Notes under the pieces: generated by a model
The model's database searches: none
What the model saw: the letters and a program-made list of their open reading frames with translations, nothing else
What the model was told of the DNA's origin: nothing
Translations under genes and position numbers: made by a program
Part shown: positions 32,957-43,515 of the stretch, in pieces
Position numbering within the stretch: the stretch's first letter is position 1
Layout: the number at the start of each line of letters is the position of its first letter
Assembly (NCBI GenBank): GCA_951799405.1
Contig: OX637351.1
Location: 7,782,251-7,846,250, forward strand
Length of the DNA stretch: 64,000 nt
DNA from: Agapetus fuscipes
Taxonomy: Eukaryota > Arthropoda > Insecta > Trichoptera > Glossosomatidae
Direction of reading: 5' to 3'

Positions 32957-33474
32957 GAGGGGAGCATAATATGTATTGTGTTAAACTTGGGATACAGATG
33001 GTTCTGATCTCACACGGGGACTTGTATTCAGGAATACGCCAGTTTTTTGTGATTCCGGGCATATATATTTTTGCGCTCCACACTGTGGCAGCGTGATGAT
33101 GATGGTTTTCGAGTCACAATCTGCTGCGGAAGCTCCAGAAATAGTCGGCGCTCATAAAGCACGGTGACAGGCGTTGCACAATGCTATACCTAGTGGGAGA
33201 ACACGCTACAGATGGCGTATCAAGCTCATAGGATATTGCAGGCCACATGAATTTGGTGCAAGAGAAAGTGGGAAAGTACAGATTAAAAGAAGTCTGTTAA
33301 GATATTTTTTTTAGGAAGACTGCGCGTGAGACTCCCTAGATTCAAGAGACTCTTGGGATTTATGAAACTTGTTATAGTGCCGCAGAGATGCTGGTGATTT
33401 TTTTGTTTTGTGCACAACAGGTTACCCTAATTACAGTGCACCCTCACAGCTATCAACACGCTGGGAGGAACTCT

Positions 33475-33665
33475 CATTTATACCTATATATAGAGACTGC
33501 AATGGTGCGGAGGGCGAATAGTCGCTTCAAGCATTTTGCCGTTAAGACCGTTATACGCAGAGATTATCAATTGTTGTAAATTGTGAACCAAACCGTGTAA
33601 AATAAATTCTGATTAAATAAAAATAAATGCAGTTTAATTAAAAGAGAACCCCAGTACAATCAGAA
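33475..33665 (+). mobile_element. LTR family, 3' fragment
   Basis: TATATATAGAGACTGCAATG, GCTTCAAGCATTTTGCCG, TGTGAACCAAACCGTGTAAA, GCAGTTTAATTAAAAGAGAA CCCC. Could include the R-U5 part. Confidence 0.5.
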
Positions 33666-34018
33666 CAATATTTTTAAGACGTATTTGCTAATGAAGCGTG
33701 ATGAGTCATGTTTCATGGTATGTGTGTGTGTTGCGTATCCTACAGAGACAGCGGCGCACCCATCACGTTGTCTTAGTACTGGCCATGCATAACTAGCTAC
33801 TAGACATGAGACCAGCTTGCTTATAGCCAGCATGGTGACATCATACTCATTGTCGCAATAACTGGGGAAGTCTCGGACTGAGCTGGAGCCCTGGGAAACG
33901 CATGATAAGGCCAATATCTCCTATCAAATTAGACTACACACCATCGAGTAATAGCATTGAGGAGCAGGAACTAAATGTTAAGATTTAACATACCTACCAA
34001 TGACACAGTTGTACTTTT

Positions 34019-34185
34019 ACATTGAAGCTTTCACGGCCGGTTTGAGTCGCTGTGATCCAGATCCTGTAAGAAGATCACAGCGACTAGCCAACCGCTGATA
34101 ATGCCCATCGGAGTAATGGGCGAAACTGTCCAGAAAGAATCAACCAGACCACGGCTACATAGCCCCAAAAAAGTGATTGTTATGT
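34019..34185 (+). mobile_element. 167-bp short retroelement with 13-bp TSD
   Basis: Flanked by CAGTTGTACTTTT (34006-34018, 34186-34198); the interrupted host sequence resumes (compare 52200-52300). Contains a perfect inverted repeat GTCGCTGTGATC/GATCACAGCGAC (34047-34086), then CTGATAAT-GCCCAT...ATGGGC-GAAAC (34095-34126). Ends in an A-run near AGCCCCAAAAAAGTG. A second copy is at 29773-29900. Confidence 0.65.
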
Positions 34186-34249
34186 CAGTTGTACTTTTGT
34201 ATATGGTGTTTGCTACAAACTTCATGTCAATGTTGACAACTCGCTCCCC

Positions 34250-34375
34250 CAGTTCTTGTTTGCCGTATAGACCAATTTCGTCAAATATGACTTTTTAATG
34301 CAGTTGTCTTAAGAATCAAATTCTACACAATCTGGGCTAAGAAAAAACGTAAAACTCGATAATGTGAGAGAAGAG
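34250..34375 (-). mobile_element. MITE-H half copy
   Basis: CCCCCAGTTCTTGTTTGCCG followed by the interior TTCTACACAATCTGGGCTAA. The other end is missing. Confidence 0.5.
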
Positions 34376-34785
34376 AGTATTTTCATATAGGTACTAAAAT
34401 AATCAACTGAAAAAAGTACACATCAGTCCAAAGGGAAATACTGTCACTTGCGTAATAGCTGTCTAGCTCCAATGACATCATATTATTATGTAGGTGCCAA
34501 TGTGAAGCCTAGGCCCTAGAATATTAATAGTAGGCAGCGGACCGACGTATTCTTTTTAACCTTCTTAATTATGTATCTATCATAGTATCTATATATAGTA
34601 GGCATTCTTGACATCAATACGCAACTAAGGTTATGGATTTTTAAAGAAATTCCTCGTATAAACATGTACAAAAATATTACAATTTAAATTAAAAATTGGA
34701 CGCGACACAAATACCACAGACAAAAAAGAATATATCGTGCCCATAGAGTGCATGCGAAAGAAGAAAGTTAAACATCTACTCTAAT
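34376..34785. other. Unassigned stretch
   Basis: AT-rich; no repeat family or exon recognised. Confidence 0.35.
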
Positions 34786-34831
34786 CTAAGTTGCAAATTG
34801 TTACGGTTCGAACACCCTGTCACATGAGGTG

Positions 34832-35083
34832 TCTAATCTAATCTAAGTTGCAAAGATATGTTACATTGGAGATTAATATTACATGCATTCTCACAACCAG
34901 ACACGTACAAGTTCGCGCTTGCACATACCTCATGTGAACCTACAACATAAAAACCAAATCTCAAATGGACATACACCCTTCAACTCTTGCCGTCCTTCCG
35001 TGAGACAGAGGTGACATTGGCAAAGTGAAACCATTTTCACAGCATGGGGAGTCAGCCGCATACCAACCTATAAGTCAAGGAAC
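34832..35083 (-). repeat. R3T, antisense
   Basis: TCTAATCTAATCTAAGTTGC to AACCTATAAGTCAAGGAA; full length. Confidence 0.68.
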
Positions 35084-35089
35084 TGTGTG

Positions 35090-36045
35090 ACATGACATTT
35101 ACCCTCTGCAGGATAGCTATTCCCAATTCTCACAAAAATCTCGAGTCCCCGAAATCAAGATTCACAAAAAATGGCCGCCTCGTATTCTGCAATGCAAGTG
35201 TTTCTGTCTAATACGATTCTATCAAAACGATTTGGCAACGTTGTTTTTGATCATGCTGTCTCACTCTAAATCATATATTTTTATTCGCTCTCGCAAAAGT
35301 CAGCTGGGAATTAAAAATAATATTATTATTTACGTATTTTGGACAATGTTATAGTTTTCTGATATTATTATCGTATTAAATAACGTTGCATTGGAATTGC
35401 AATAAAAGTACTTATAATGCTTTCATCGATCAAGTATTTCACCTTAAAACCACGAATTCTAAATTAAAAATATGATACTGAAGTACTTCTTACTATTATG
35501 ATATGTTATTTTACAGAGGAATAACATTTCGCCTTTTAAAAAATAAATACTTCTCAAAATCTTCGCAACATAACCTCCGTAACATAGATCTTCATACATT
35601 TTGAGCGCTCGAGATGCAACTCACCGGCAAAATGGCTCATGATTCTTCTCTAATGACAAGAATCGAGGTGAGACCTTGTGGAATACCGTTTATGGCTTTT
35701 TTGACATATTTTCGTAAATTCTAGAAGATTATTGTCTATGGGTCAAATGGGAATAGACACCCAGGGCCGAGAATCGTGCGCTCCTATTTTTTATATCAGG
35801 CTAGCCAAGCCACCCTCACGCAGGTTCCAACCAATGAGGATCCTGTATTCAAATCAATATTGGCGTCACCCAAAAGTGGATAAATAGCCCCCACGAGGGA
35901 AGGAAGGCCACAGTTGAACCTTTACCATCTTGCCTTCAGCATCTTCTGTCCGTAGATTATTCAGATTCAGGGTCGAAACTCTTGTCATTCAAATTAATCA
36001 TCGTTTTTCATGAAATAAAAACTCCCTCGACCAATCGAGTTATAA
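35090..36045. other. Unassigned stretch, about 950 bp
   Basis: No internal repeats of the families above. The part 35720-35960 is less AT-rich (CCAAGCCACCCTCACGCAGG) but has no clear frame. May be intron of the host gene. Confidence 0.35.
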
Positions 36046-36049
36046 CACA

Positions 36050-36492
36050 GAGATATGTTACATTGGGGATTCACATTATATACGTTCTCACAAGCAGACA
36101 CGTACAAGTTCGCGCTTGCACGTGCCGCATGTGAACCTACAACATAAAAACCCAGATCTCAAATGGACATACACCCTGCAACTCTTACCGTCCTTCCCTT
36201 TGCTAATGTCACCCCTGTTTCAGGAAGGTCGGCAAGAGTTGCAGGGTGTATGTTGCTGACCATGCGGCCTGATGCGGCTGATCACCCAAATAGTTTACTT
36301 TGCACTTTTTGGAAAATGGTTCACTTTGCCAATGTCACCCCTGTTTCAGGGAAGTTCGGCAAAGTTGCAGGGTGTATGTTCATTTGAAAATTTGGGTTTT
36401 TATATTGTAAGTCCACTTTGCTTGTGAAAATGCATAGGTATAATGTGAATCCTTTATGTTACGTATCTTTGCAACTTAGATTAGATTAGATT
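36050..36492. repeat. R3T pieces: antisense, then two sense
   Basis: 36050-36200 antisense part, 36200-36262 sense part, 36310-36492 sense part to TTGCAACTTAGATTAGATTA. Confidence 0.58.
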
Positions 36493-36493
36493 A

Positions 36494-36560
36494 GAGGGCT
36501 CTTGAGGTGTGATTCACACAAAAACAGCTCTCACCAAATCAATCATCCTAATATTATTAC
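36494..36560 (+). repeat. SINE-C tail
   Basis: GGGCTCTTGAGGTGTGATTC to CAATCATCCTAATATTATTA; directly after R3T. Confidence 0.5.
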
Positions 36561-36564
36561 CATG

Positions 36565-37595
36565 GCTATTAAATGAATAAATATAAAAATTATAGTTTAT
36601 TAAAAAAAGTATTAGGTTGGTATGCGTGACGCGGAAAACCGTGTTCCAAATTCAAACAGCATGTTTAAAAATGGAAAATATTTGTAAAAAAAAAGAATAA
36701 ACATACCTACTTGCGAATTTTTTTTTTTCCATTTGTAGATTTATGGATTCGAAATTTGAATTATTTTATTCTCCATCATATGCGGTTGGTAATCCGATTT
36801 GAGCTCAGCAAAAAAAAAAACCCGATTAATTATTTTATTTTTATACCTACCTGTCGGATGAACCGCGAAGTGTATTTTTTTTTTTAGAAAAGCCAGTTAT
36901 ATCCGTGAAATTCATCGTCCAAGCGTGAAAACATGTTCCATACCATCAATTATCATATTTTAATCGTGGTTTACTTATAAAATATTAATTTAGACGAACA
37001 AAAATTTTTTTGGCAATCAATCAGAAGCGCGGATAGTTGGAATATGAATCCGGAAGGAAATGCGATTGGGAATGAATTGTAGCGCATAATTGTACTGAAA
37101 CTGTTGCCGCCTTTCCCTGAAACATGGGTGGCTGCATATCACAGTATCTAATCTAAGTTGCAAAGATATCGACGGTTAAAAGGTAGTAGGGCATAAAGCG
37201 ACATAAACTATATTGTTCAGGAGAGGAGTTTTAGATTGCAGAAAAATGGACATAACTTTTTTTTTTTTCATATCGTTAAAATCAAAACAGCTCTAAAATT
37301 ACAACAAAAAAATAAAGGCATTTCTAGGCATTCCTATTAATGTGGTTTAACAATATTTTATGATTTTTGTATGTCACAAGCATCTTTAAGACAAAAAATG
37401 CCAAAATCTTGTCGGTTACACCAAAACCATACTTCGAAAATGCAGTTGTTTTTTTGGGCATAAACAACGAAAAAAACATCGTAGAGCTATGGGAGTTAGC
37501 GCATTAGAGAGAGCGAATTTTTTTTAGTAGGATAGCATTCATAACTCATTTTTGACCAAAACGTCGCTACTTCCTTTTGACCTTCAATATGTTCG
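36565..37595. other. Unassigned AT-rich stretch
   Basis: A and T homopolymer runs and a short R3T piece at 37095-37170. Nothing else recognised; probably intronic. Confidence 0.35.
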
Positions 37596-38050
37596 TTTCT
37601 GTTTGGGGTCATTTTTTATGCAGGTACACATGCAGCATGTGTAAGCGCGAACTCACATGTACCTGCGTGTTGGCACGCATTAAATATGAGCCTTGATGAC
37701 AATATATCCTTTCAATTTAGATTATATATTGATACCCTCTCTTCAATATCAAAAATGAGGAAGACTTGGTTGAATGTTTTACTTTCGTTTCTTTTTTATT
37801 TTTCTCTTTTCAGTACAAGTTGTTACAGACAGAATCGGTCTTCGGGCCAACAGGCCGACAAACCTTGTGACAAATTATTCCCTTTTTATTACAACTAAAC
37901 ACATAAATTTTGTTACAGTAAATTCGGCTCGGCCGGTGTCCTGCCGAACGCCGGCCAATCAGCGTGTAGGGTTAAGTTTTGTCAAGGAGTTCGACGGATG
38001 GCGAAATTCAGGGCCTGCACAAAAAAGTGTGCCGTATCAATATTTATTAC

Positions 38051-39050
38051 AGACATAAAACGAGTATGATACAATTTTTATGATGTCAACAGTATTTTAT
38101 GGGTAAAAAAATTATAAAACCACGTTCCTGGAAATCGCCCATACAACATGTATAATCTATATATCTATAATCTAAGTTGCAAAGATATATTCATTTAAAG
38201 CTCTCAGATGTATGCCCACAAACCAACAAGTGTAGTTCGCGCTTACAAATGCTGAATGTGTACTAACAAATAAAATCCAAACCTCAAATGAACATAAGCC
38301 CCACAACTTTTGCCGACCTTCCCTGAAACAGGGGTGACATTGGCAAAGTGAACCATTTTTTACAGTATGGGTGGTCAGCCTCATACCAACCTATAAGTCA
38401 AGGAATATGAACAATTAATTACATTTAAATATAAAAAAGAACAAAACCTTACAAAGAAATCTATACAAAAAAAGTCAAAAATTTCCTATGCAAAAAATGT
38501 AGCTAATGAATACACCAACATTAGAAATCAACATTGCAGATTAGCCGCCACTTCTTCCTGTCCTTGCATACTTCTTTCATTTCATCCAGAGTCATAACCT
38601 TTTTCATACAAGACATAGACATAAAACGAGTATGATACAATTTTTATGATGTCAACAGTATTTTATGGGTAAAAAAATTATAAAACCACGTTCCTGGAAA
38701 TCGCCCATACAACATGTATAATCTATATATCTATAATCTAAGTTGCAAAGATATATTCATTTAAAGCTCTCAGATGTATGCCCACAAACCAACAAGTGTA
38801 GTTCGCGCTTACAAATGCTGAATGTGTACTAACAAATAAAATCCAAACCTCAAATGAACATGAACAAAAAAAGTCAAAAATTTCCTATGCAAAATGAACA
38901 TGAACAAAAAAAGTCAAAAATTTCCTATGCAAAAAATGTAGCTAATGAATACACCAACATTAGAAATCAACATTGCAGATTAGCCGCCACTTCTTCCTGT
39001 CCTTGCATACTTCTTTCATTTCATCCAGAGTCATAACCTTTTTCATACAA
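38051..39050 (-). repeat. Recent tandem duplication of LINE 3' end
   Basis: The block starting AGACATAAAACGAGTATGAT at 38051 restarts at 38617 (period 566). R3T, 3' UTR and the last RT codons are present in both units and are nearly identical. The second unit lacks about 175 bp and carries an extra copy of a 31-bp piece (TGAACAAAAAAAGTCAAAAA...). The junction shares the microhomology AGACATA. Confidence 0.75.
38166..38402 (-). repeat. R3T module attached to the RTE copy
   Basis: Reads on the minus strand from CTTGACTTATAGGTTGGTAT to TTGCAACTTAGATTATAGAT. It directly follows the 3' UTR of the RTE reverse-transcriptase remnant at 38960-39415, which shows that R3T is the 3' end of this LINE family. 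Confidence 0.75.
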
Positions 39051-39415
39051 GTCCTCCTTTTATTATGACTCTGGATATCCCATTCATTCGCTATTTCAGA
39101 GATTTGATCCTTCCATACTTTTCTCGGTCTTCCTCTACCACGACATCCATCTATTCTAGCAACATATACTTTCTTCGTCAATCTTTCATCACTCATTCTC
39201 TCCAAGTGCCCGAACCATCTTAACATACTTCTTTTAATCTTCACTTTCACACTTTCCCTTACACCACATTCTTCTCTTACAAAATCATTCCTCACCCTGT
39301 CACTTCGTTTTTTCCCAATCATACTTCTTAGATAGTCCATTTCTACTGTATGGACTTTACTAATTTCCCTTTCACTCACCGTCCAGGCTTCACTTCCATA
39401 CATGCATGTGGTATG
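38960..39415 (-). pseudogene. RTE-type LINE, reverse-transcriptase C-terminus
   Basis: About 150 codons open on the minus strand, ending at a stop after MKEVCKDRKKWRLIC. The start (MYGSEAWTV) is the usual Y-G-x-E-x-W of the RT C-terminal region, followed by EMDYLRSMIGKKRSDRVRND, then WFGHLERMSDERL and RGRGRPRKVWKDQI. This order is typical of RTE-like non-LTR retrotransposons. The RT catalytic part is missing (5' truncated). It is followed at lower coordinates by the 3' UTR and R3T module, which has been tandemly duplicated. The best preserved RTE tail in the window. Confidence 0.8.
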
Positions 39416-39516
39416 CAGAATATCAACAATCCATTATACGTTATACAACCAAATGGCCAAGCCATCATTTTTAATATAATATTATGTAGGTACTTTGATA
39501 ATAAATATCCATACCG

Positions 39517-39632
39517 AGAAAGGTATGTATGGATCAAATTTCTGAAATAGCGAATGCATGGGATATCCAGAGTCATAATAAAAGGACAGCTTGTATGAAA
39601 AATGTTATGACTCTGGATGAAATGAAATAAGT
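39517..39632 (+). pseudogene. RTE RT tail fragment
   Basis: Plus strand: KVWMDQISEIANAWDIQSHN and MKNVMTLDEMK then stop. Opposite in orientation to the RTE copy at 38960-39415. Confidence 0.55.
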
Positions 39633-39724
39633 GTGTCAAAAAGTTGCCTCCATACAAAACAAAATGTTTTCGCCCCTCCCTTTCTACGAACTATATTCCT
39701 ACGAAATATAGAATGCCAGATTTT

Positions 39725-39785
39725 GTAAATCACGTCCGCGGGCCGCACAGAAAAGCTTGTCGGGCCGCAGGTTGACTATGGCTGA
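39725..39785. repeat. hAT MITE fragment
   Basis: CGCGGGCCGCACAG and CGGGCCGCAGGTTGAC are typical of the interior and end of CAGGGGTCGGCAA-type hAT elements. No complete ends. Confidence 0.35.
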
Positions 39786-39834
39786 TCCAGAACATGCAAG
39801 AATGGTCTCTTTTGTACCTATATATACGGGCTGG

Positions 39835-40005
39835 AGTGTTGAGGAGGGGATCAGTTGAGTAGTGCATCCAACATTTGGACGTGAATACCATATACGCAGC
39901 GATTATCAACTATTGCAAAGTGTGAACCAAAACCGTGTAAAATAAATTCTGTAAAAATAAATAAATGCAGTTTAATGAAAAGAGAACCCCAGAAAAGTCA
40001 TGACA
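39835..40005 (+). mobile_element. LTR family, 3' fragment
   Basis: ATACGCAGCGATTATCAACT, GTGTGAACCAAAACCGTGTA and GCAGTTTAATGAAAAGAGAA match 33540-33650. It lies just past the donor of the 40034 exon. Confidence 0.5.
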
Positions 40006-40033
40006 AAATTATAGCTCAATGAAGACCCCATAC

Positions 40034-40206
40034 CTCCACGTCTCTGATGTTCTCCTTGTCCAGCAGGTACTCCATGGACTTGTGTGACCTTGGCGCGGAG
40101 TGAGGAGGCGGTAGCGTCAGCAGACTCCTGGAGAGACCACCAGCTCCTGGCGCAGCCACCACGGCGTCAAGGTCAGTCTCCAGCAGGCCCGGCAGGTTGT
40201 GGTGAC
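40034..40206 (-). CDS. Downstream exon of the Ser-rich protein
   Basis: Exon of 173 nt, acceptor TTTATTCCTAG before 40206 and donor GTGGAG|GTATGG after 40034. Phase 1 in, phase 0 out: G from the previous exon plus GT gives Gly, then exactly 57 open codons (HHNLPGLLETDLDAVVAAP ... SHKSMEYLLDKENIRDVE). The end, with a Ser-Met-Glu-Tyr-Leu-Leu-Asp motif in a predicted short helix, looks conserved-type rather than disordered. It is GC-rich against an AT-rich background. An LTR fragment ends about 30 bp past the donor. The gene continues past this exon because there is no stop. Confidence 0.8.
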
Positions 40207-40619
40207 CTAGGAATAAACAATCACAATCAGTTTATCTCCTTATGAAGCCTCCAAGAAGTTTCCCTCAGCTAGATGACGTAGAAATTGTAAGCTAAATCTA
40301 AATCTATGATCTATAAATATAAAGATATATTTAATTGAAGATTTACATTAGATACATTCCCACAAACAGACACGTATAAGGCCAGGCAGCAGTTCAACAA
40401 ACAATGATGGAACACAATCATATTCCAAAGTCTTTCATTTTAAAGCTCCTGTAAGATCGGATCTGATTTCTAAGCCTTGCTGTAGTTTCCCAAATCTCAA
40501 ATGAACAAAAACCCTGCAACTCTAGCTGAGCTTACCTAAAGAATGGGTTGCATTGATATAGTGAACCAAATTTTAACATTAGTGGTAATCAGCCTCATAC
40601 CTCATCAGTCATTAATCTT

Positions 40620-41115
40620 ATCTAATCTAATCTTAGCTGCAAAGATGTGTAGCATTAAGGATTCACATTATATTATGCATTTCCACAAGCAGACAGGTAT
40701 AACTTAGCGCTTGCACATGCCGCATGTAGACCTACAATATAAAACCCAATCTCAAACGAACATAAGTCCTGCAACTCTTGCCGACCTTCCCTGAAACAGG
40801 GGTGACATTGGCAAAGTGAACATTTTTTACAGTATGGGTGATCAGCCGCATACAAACCTATAAATCAAGGAACATACACAGCAAATTACATTTTAAAAAT
40901 GAACAAATAAACTTTAAAAACAAATACAAAATTATATATATTTTTAAACCCTAGCCCTAGCCGCCAACATTACAGATCAGCCATTTCTTTTTGTCCTTAC
41001 ATACTTCTTTCATTCCATCCAGAGTCATAACCTTCTTCATACAAACATTCCTTTTATTATGACTCTGGATATTCCATTCATTCGCAATTTCGGAAATTGG
41101 ATCCATCCATAAGGG
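40620..41115 (-). pseudogene. RTE LINE 3' end with R3T
   Basis: Minus-strand R3T at 40620-40870, UTR, and RT tail 40966-41115 (NEWNIQSHNKRNVCMKKVM..., ending with stop after the Cys codon region). Truncated at its 5' side near 41115. Confidence 0.68.
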
Positions 41116-41164
41116 AGACATTGAATAAATAAATTTATGAATTCAATAAAATGAAATATTCAAT

Positions 41165-41417
41165 TTCTTGACTTATAGGTCGGTCGATATGAGGCTGAAC
41201 ACCCATGCTGCAAAAAATGGTTCACTTTGTCAATGCCATCCCTGTTTCAGGGAAGGACAACAAAAGTTTCAGGATTTATGTCTTTTTAGGTTTGATTTAT
41301 TTTATACGTACACATGCAGCATGTGAAAGCACGAATAAACGAGTCAGCTTGTGAGGGTGCATTAAATATGAGCCGGGAGCCCCATTGAATGTCAACACAT
41401 ACTTGCATCTGAGATTA
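41165..41417 (+). repeat. R3T, sense, diverged
   Basis: TTGACTTATAGGTCGGTCGA, GCCATCCCTGTTTCAGGGAA, ACTTGCATCTGAGATTATAC. Confidence 0.55.
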
Positions 41418-42253
41418 TACATTTAGAATCTAGGATACCGTTTTTGAATAAATATTATTTAATTTATTTATTTCCCTTTTTTCAATTATTAAATTAATTT
41501 TATTTCTTGAATTTATTTTGTTAATTTTATTTGAGAAGTTTTTTCAGTATGGGTAATCAGCAGAGGCGGTTCCCTAATACAGTTCAACGGGGCAGTGCAC
41601 TGCCTAGATTTTGTAATAATTTTAAGAAAATAATTGTATCAACTTTAAAATATAAAAGTATATTGTGTGGCAGATGTTTTGAATGGTCGCTGAAGTAAAA
41701 AATCATAATTATATGGAGCGCTAGTACAAACCCGCCGTCCATAATACATAATATTATTGTTTAGTTATACTCCTCGTGCATTTGTCCAAGTGAACAGATT
41801 TTAACGGATTATTCCCATACATTTTCTGAGATCGGTTAGAAACCGTGTATGGAGGGAGAGAGCGGATACATTATAGGCTTTTTAGTGCGTACGACAAAGA
41901 CAGATGCGTGCATTGCCGGCATATTATAATTATTCGTGCGTAGATATTCGAAAACAATGAAATCCTTGTAGGATATTGATTACAAATAATATAAGCCAGT
42001 AACTCGAATTTGGTTGACCTCCATTCCGTCATCAGTTGACGTTAAAATAAACAGTTGCTGGATGTTTTTTCATCGAACGTGAAGATTTTTTCCATTATTT
42101 TCTAATTTATCGTGAAACAACTTACAATTTTGTTTTTTACTAATTTTCTGACGATAAATTTTAATAATAAAGTAAACGTGGACATTGTAAAAAAAAATAG
42201 TTGAATAGTATTTGAATAAAAACATTATTTGAAAGCATCGCAAGTGTGTGAAG

Positions 42254-42583
42254 ATGGTGAAAAAGATAAAAGTTAAACAGCATGCACTTTCGCAAACTCA
42301 AGTTGAGCTTGTAATGCATTTCAATTTATTAGGCCGAACAGAACTTCGACAAATGCTTGATGTTAATTATAGACAATCAAGTAAAAAGTTCAATGACGAA
42401 GTGCGTTCAAACAGATTAATAATTATATCTAGAATAATTGATTGTGTAAAATTTTGTGCTGATTTGGCTTTGATTGAGGCTTTCGCTCAAGCGAAGGAGC
42501 GACGGATGGATTTCCATTTCAAATATGTAACTGTAAGTACGAGATTAAAATACGCTTATTTGTTATGCACCAAAACGGTGTAG
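42254..42583 (+). pseudogene. hAT transposase fragment
   Basis: About 110 codons. SNRLIIISRIIDCVKFCADL resembles the N-terminal part of hAT transposases of the kind found next to zinc-finger MYM-like proteins (N-R-x-x-x-x-R-I-I-D-C-V-K-F-C). The RNase-H-like catalytic part is absent. Family assignment is from pattern memory only. Confidence 0.45.
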
Positions 42584-42654
42584 GTACTTACCTACTCGTG
42601 TATAAGTAAATAAAACAATATATTTTGGATGGTTGGTGTATTAACACTGTGAAA

Positions 42655-42832
42655 ATTCATCTTTATTTAGTTATTAAAAAACTGTTTTATTTTCACTTTT
42701 TATTAATATTTTTTTAAAGAACACAGACCTGATGATGACTACTGTGTAGTCGAAAACATTTGTGTCCTTTAAAAAAATAATAATAAAAAGTGAAAATAAA
42801 ACAGTTTTTTTAATAACTAAATAAAACAATAT
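42655..42832. mobile_element. Foldback with hammerhead-like stem-loop at its apex
   Basis: Arms of about 65 bp (AAAAAACTGTTTTATTTTCA and its complement) meet at 42721-42765, where ACACA/TGTGT closes CTGATGAT-GACTAC-TGT-GTAGTC-GAAAAC. Inserted in the hAT element. Confidence 0.6.
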
Positions 42833-42977
42833 ATATTTAGGTACGTATTTCTTGCAATTTCCATTCAAAGCAAAAAAAATACAAGAAAAAATGAAATTGC
42901 GAAAATTATGAACTGCCAACATTTTTATTGAGGAGCCGCCTCTGGTAATCAGCCTCAGACCTCATCAGTCATGGATC

Positions 42978-43350
42978 TATAATCTAAGTTGCAAGGATAT
43001 ATTCATTTGAAGCTCTCAAATGTATGCCCAAAAAAAAACACGTGTAGTTCGCGCTTACAAATGCTGAATGTGTACTTACAAATAAAATCCAAACCTCAAA
43101 TGAACATAAGCCCTACAACTTTTGCCGACCTTCCCTGACACAGGGATGACATTGGCAAAGTGAATCATTTTTACAGTATGGGCGGTCAGCCTCATACCAA
43201 CCTATAAGCCAAGGAATAGAAATAATTAATAACATTTAAGTATAAAAAATAACAAAACCTTAAACAGAAATCTATAAAAAAGTCAATAATTTCCTACACA
43301 AAAATGTAACAAATTAATACACCAATATTACAAATCAACATTGCAGATTA
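42978..43350 (-). repeat. R3T and RTE 3' UTR, antisense
   Basis: R3T 42978-43212, then UTR to AAATCAACATTGCAGATTAG, where the RT tail would start; replaced there by the GGGGCCGCCC fragment. Confidence 0.6.
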
Positions 43351-43455
43351 GGGGCCGCCCATAAATTACGTCATCGATTTTGGCCGATTTTAGACCCCCC
43401 CCCCTTACAATCATCCTATAGTCATTCTCTAATGACCCCCCTCCTCTTGCTGTAA
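43351..43455. repeat. Fragment beginning GGGGCCGCCCATAAATTACG
   Basis: A terminal motif common in insect DNA transposons, with a C8 run at about 43405 and a CTAATGACCCCCC motif. It interrupts a RTE tail. Confidence 0.35.
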
Positions 43456-43515
43456 TAATTGATGAGCTTAATAATAAATAATGTTATATTGAAATGTTAT
43501 ATTGCTGTTATATTG

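Larger units (their letters stand above)
41561..42944. mobile_element. hAT-type transposon, 1.4 kb, 8-bp TSD
   Basis: Ends CAGAGGCGGTTCC and AGGAGCCGCCTCTG, flanked by a perfect 8-bp duplication GTAATCAG (41553-41560, 42945-42952). It sits inside an R3T copy. An internally deleted relative of the 5028 element, with a transposase remnant and an inserted foldback. Confidence 0.78.

Noticed and set aside
38854..39036. Frame with tandem NEHEQKKSK-like peptide
   Set aside because: Produced by the 31-bp triplication in a LINE 3' UTR, not a gene.
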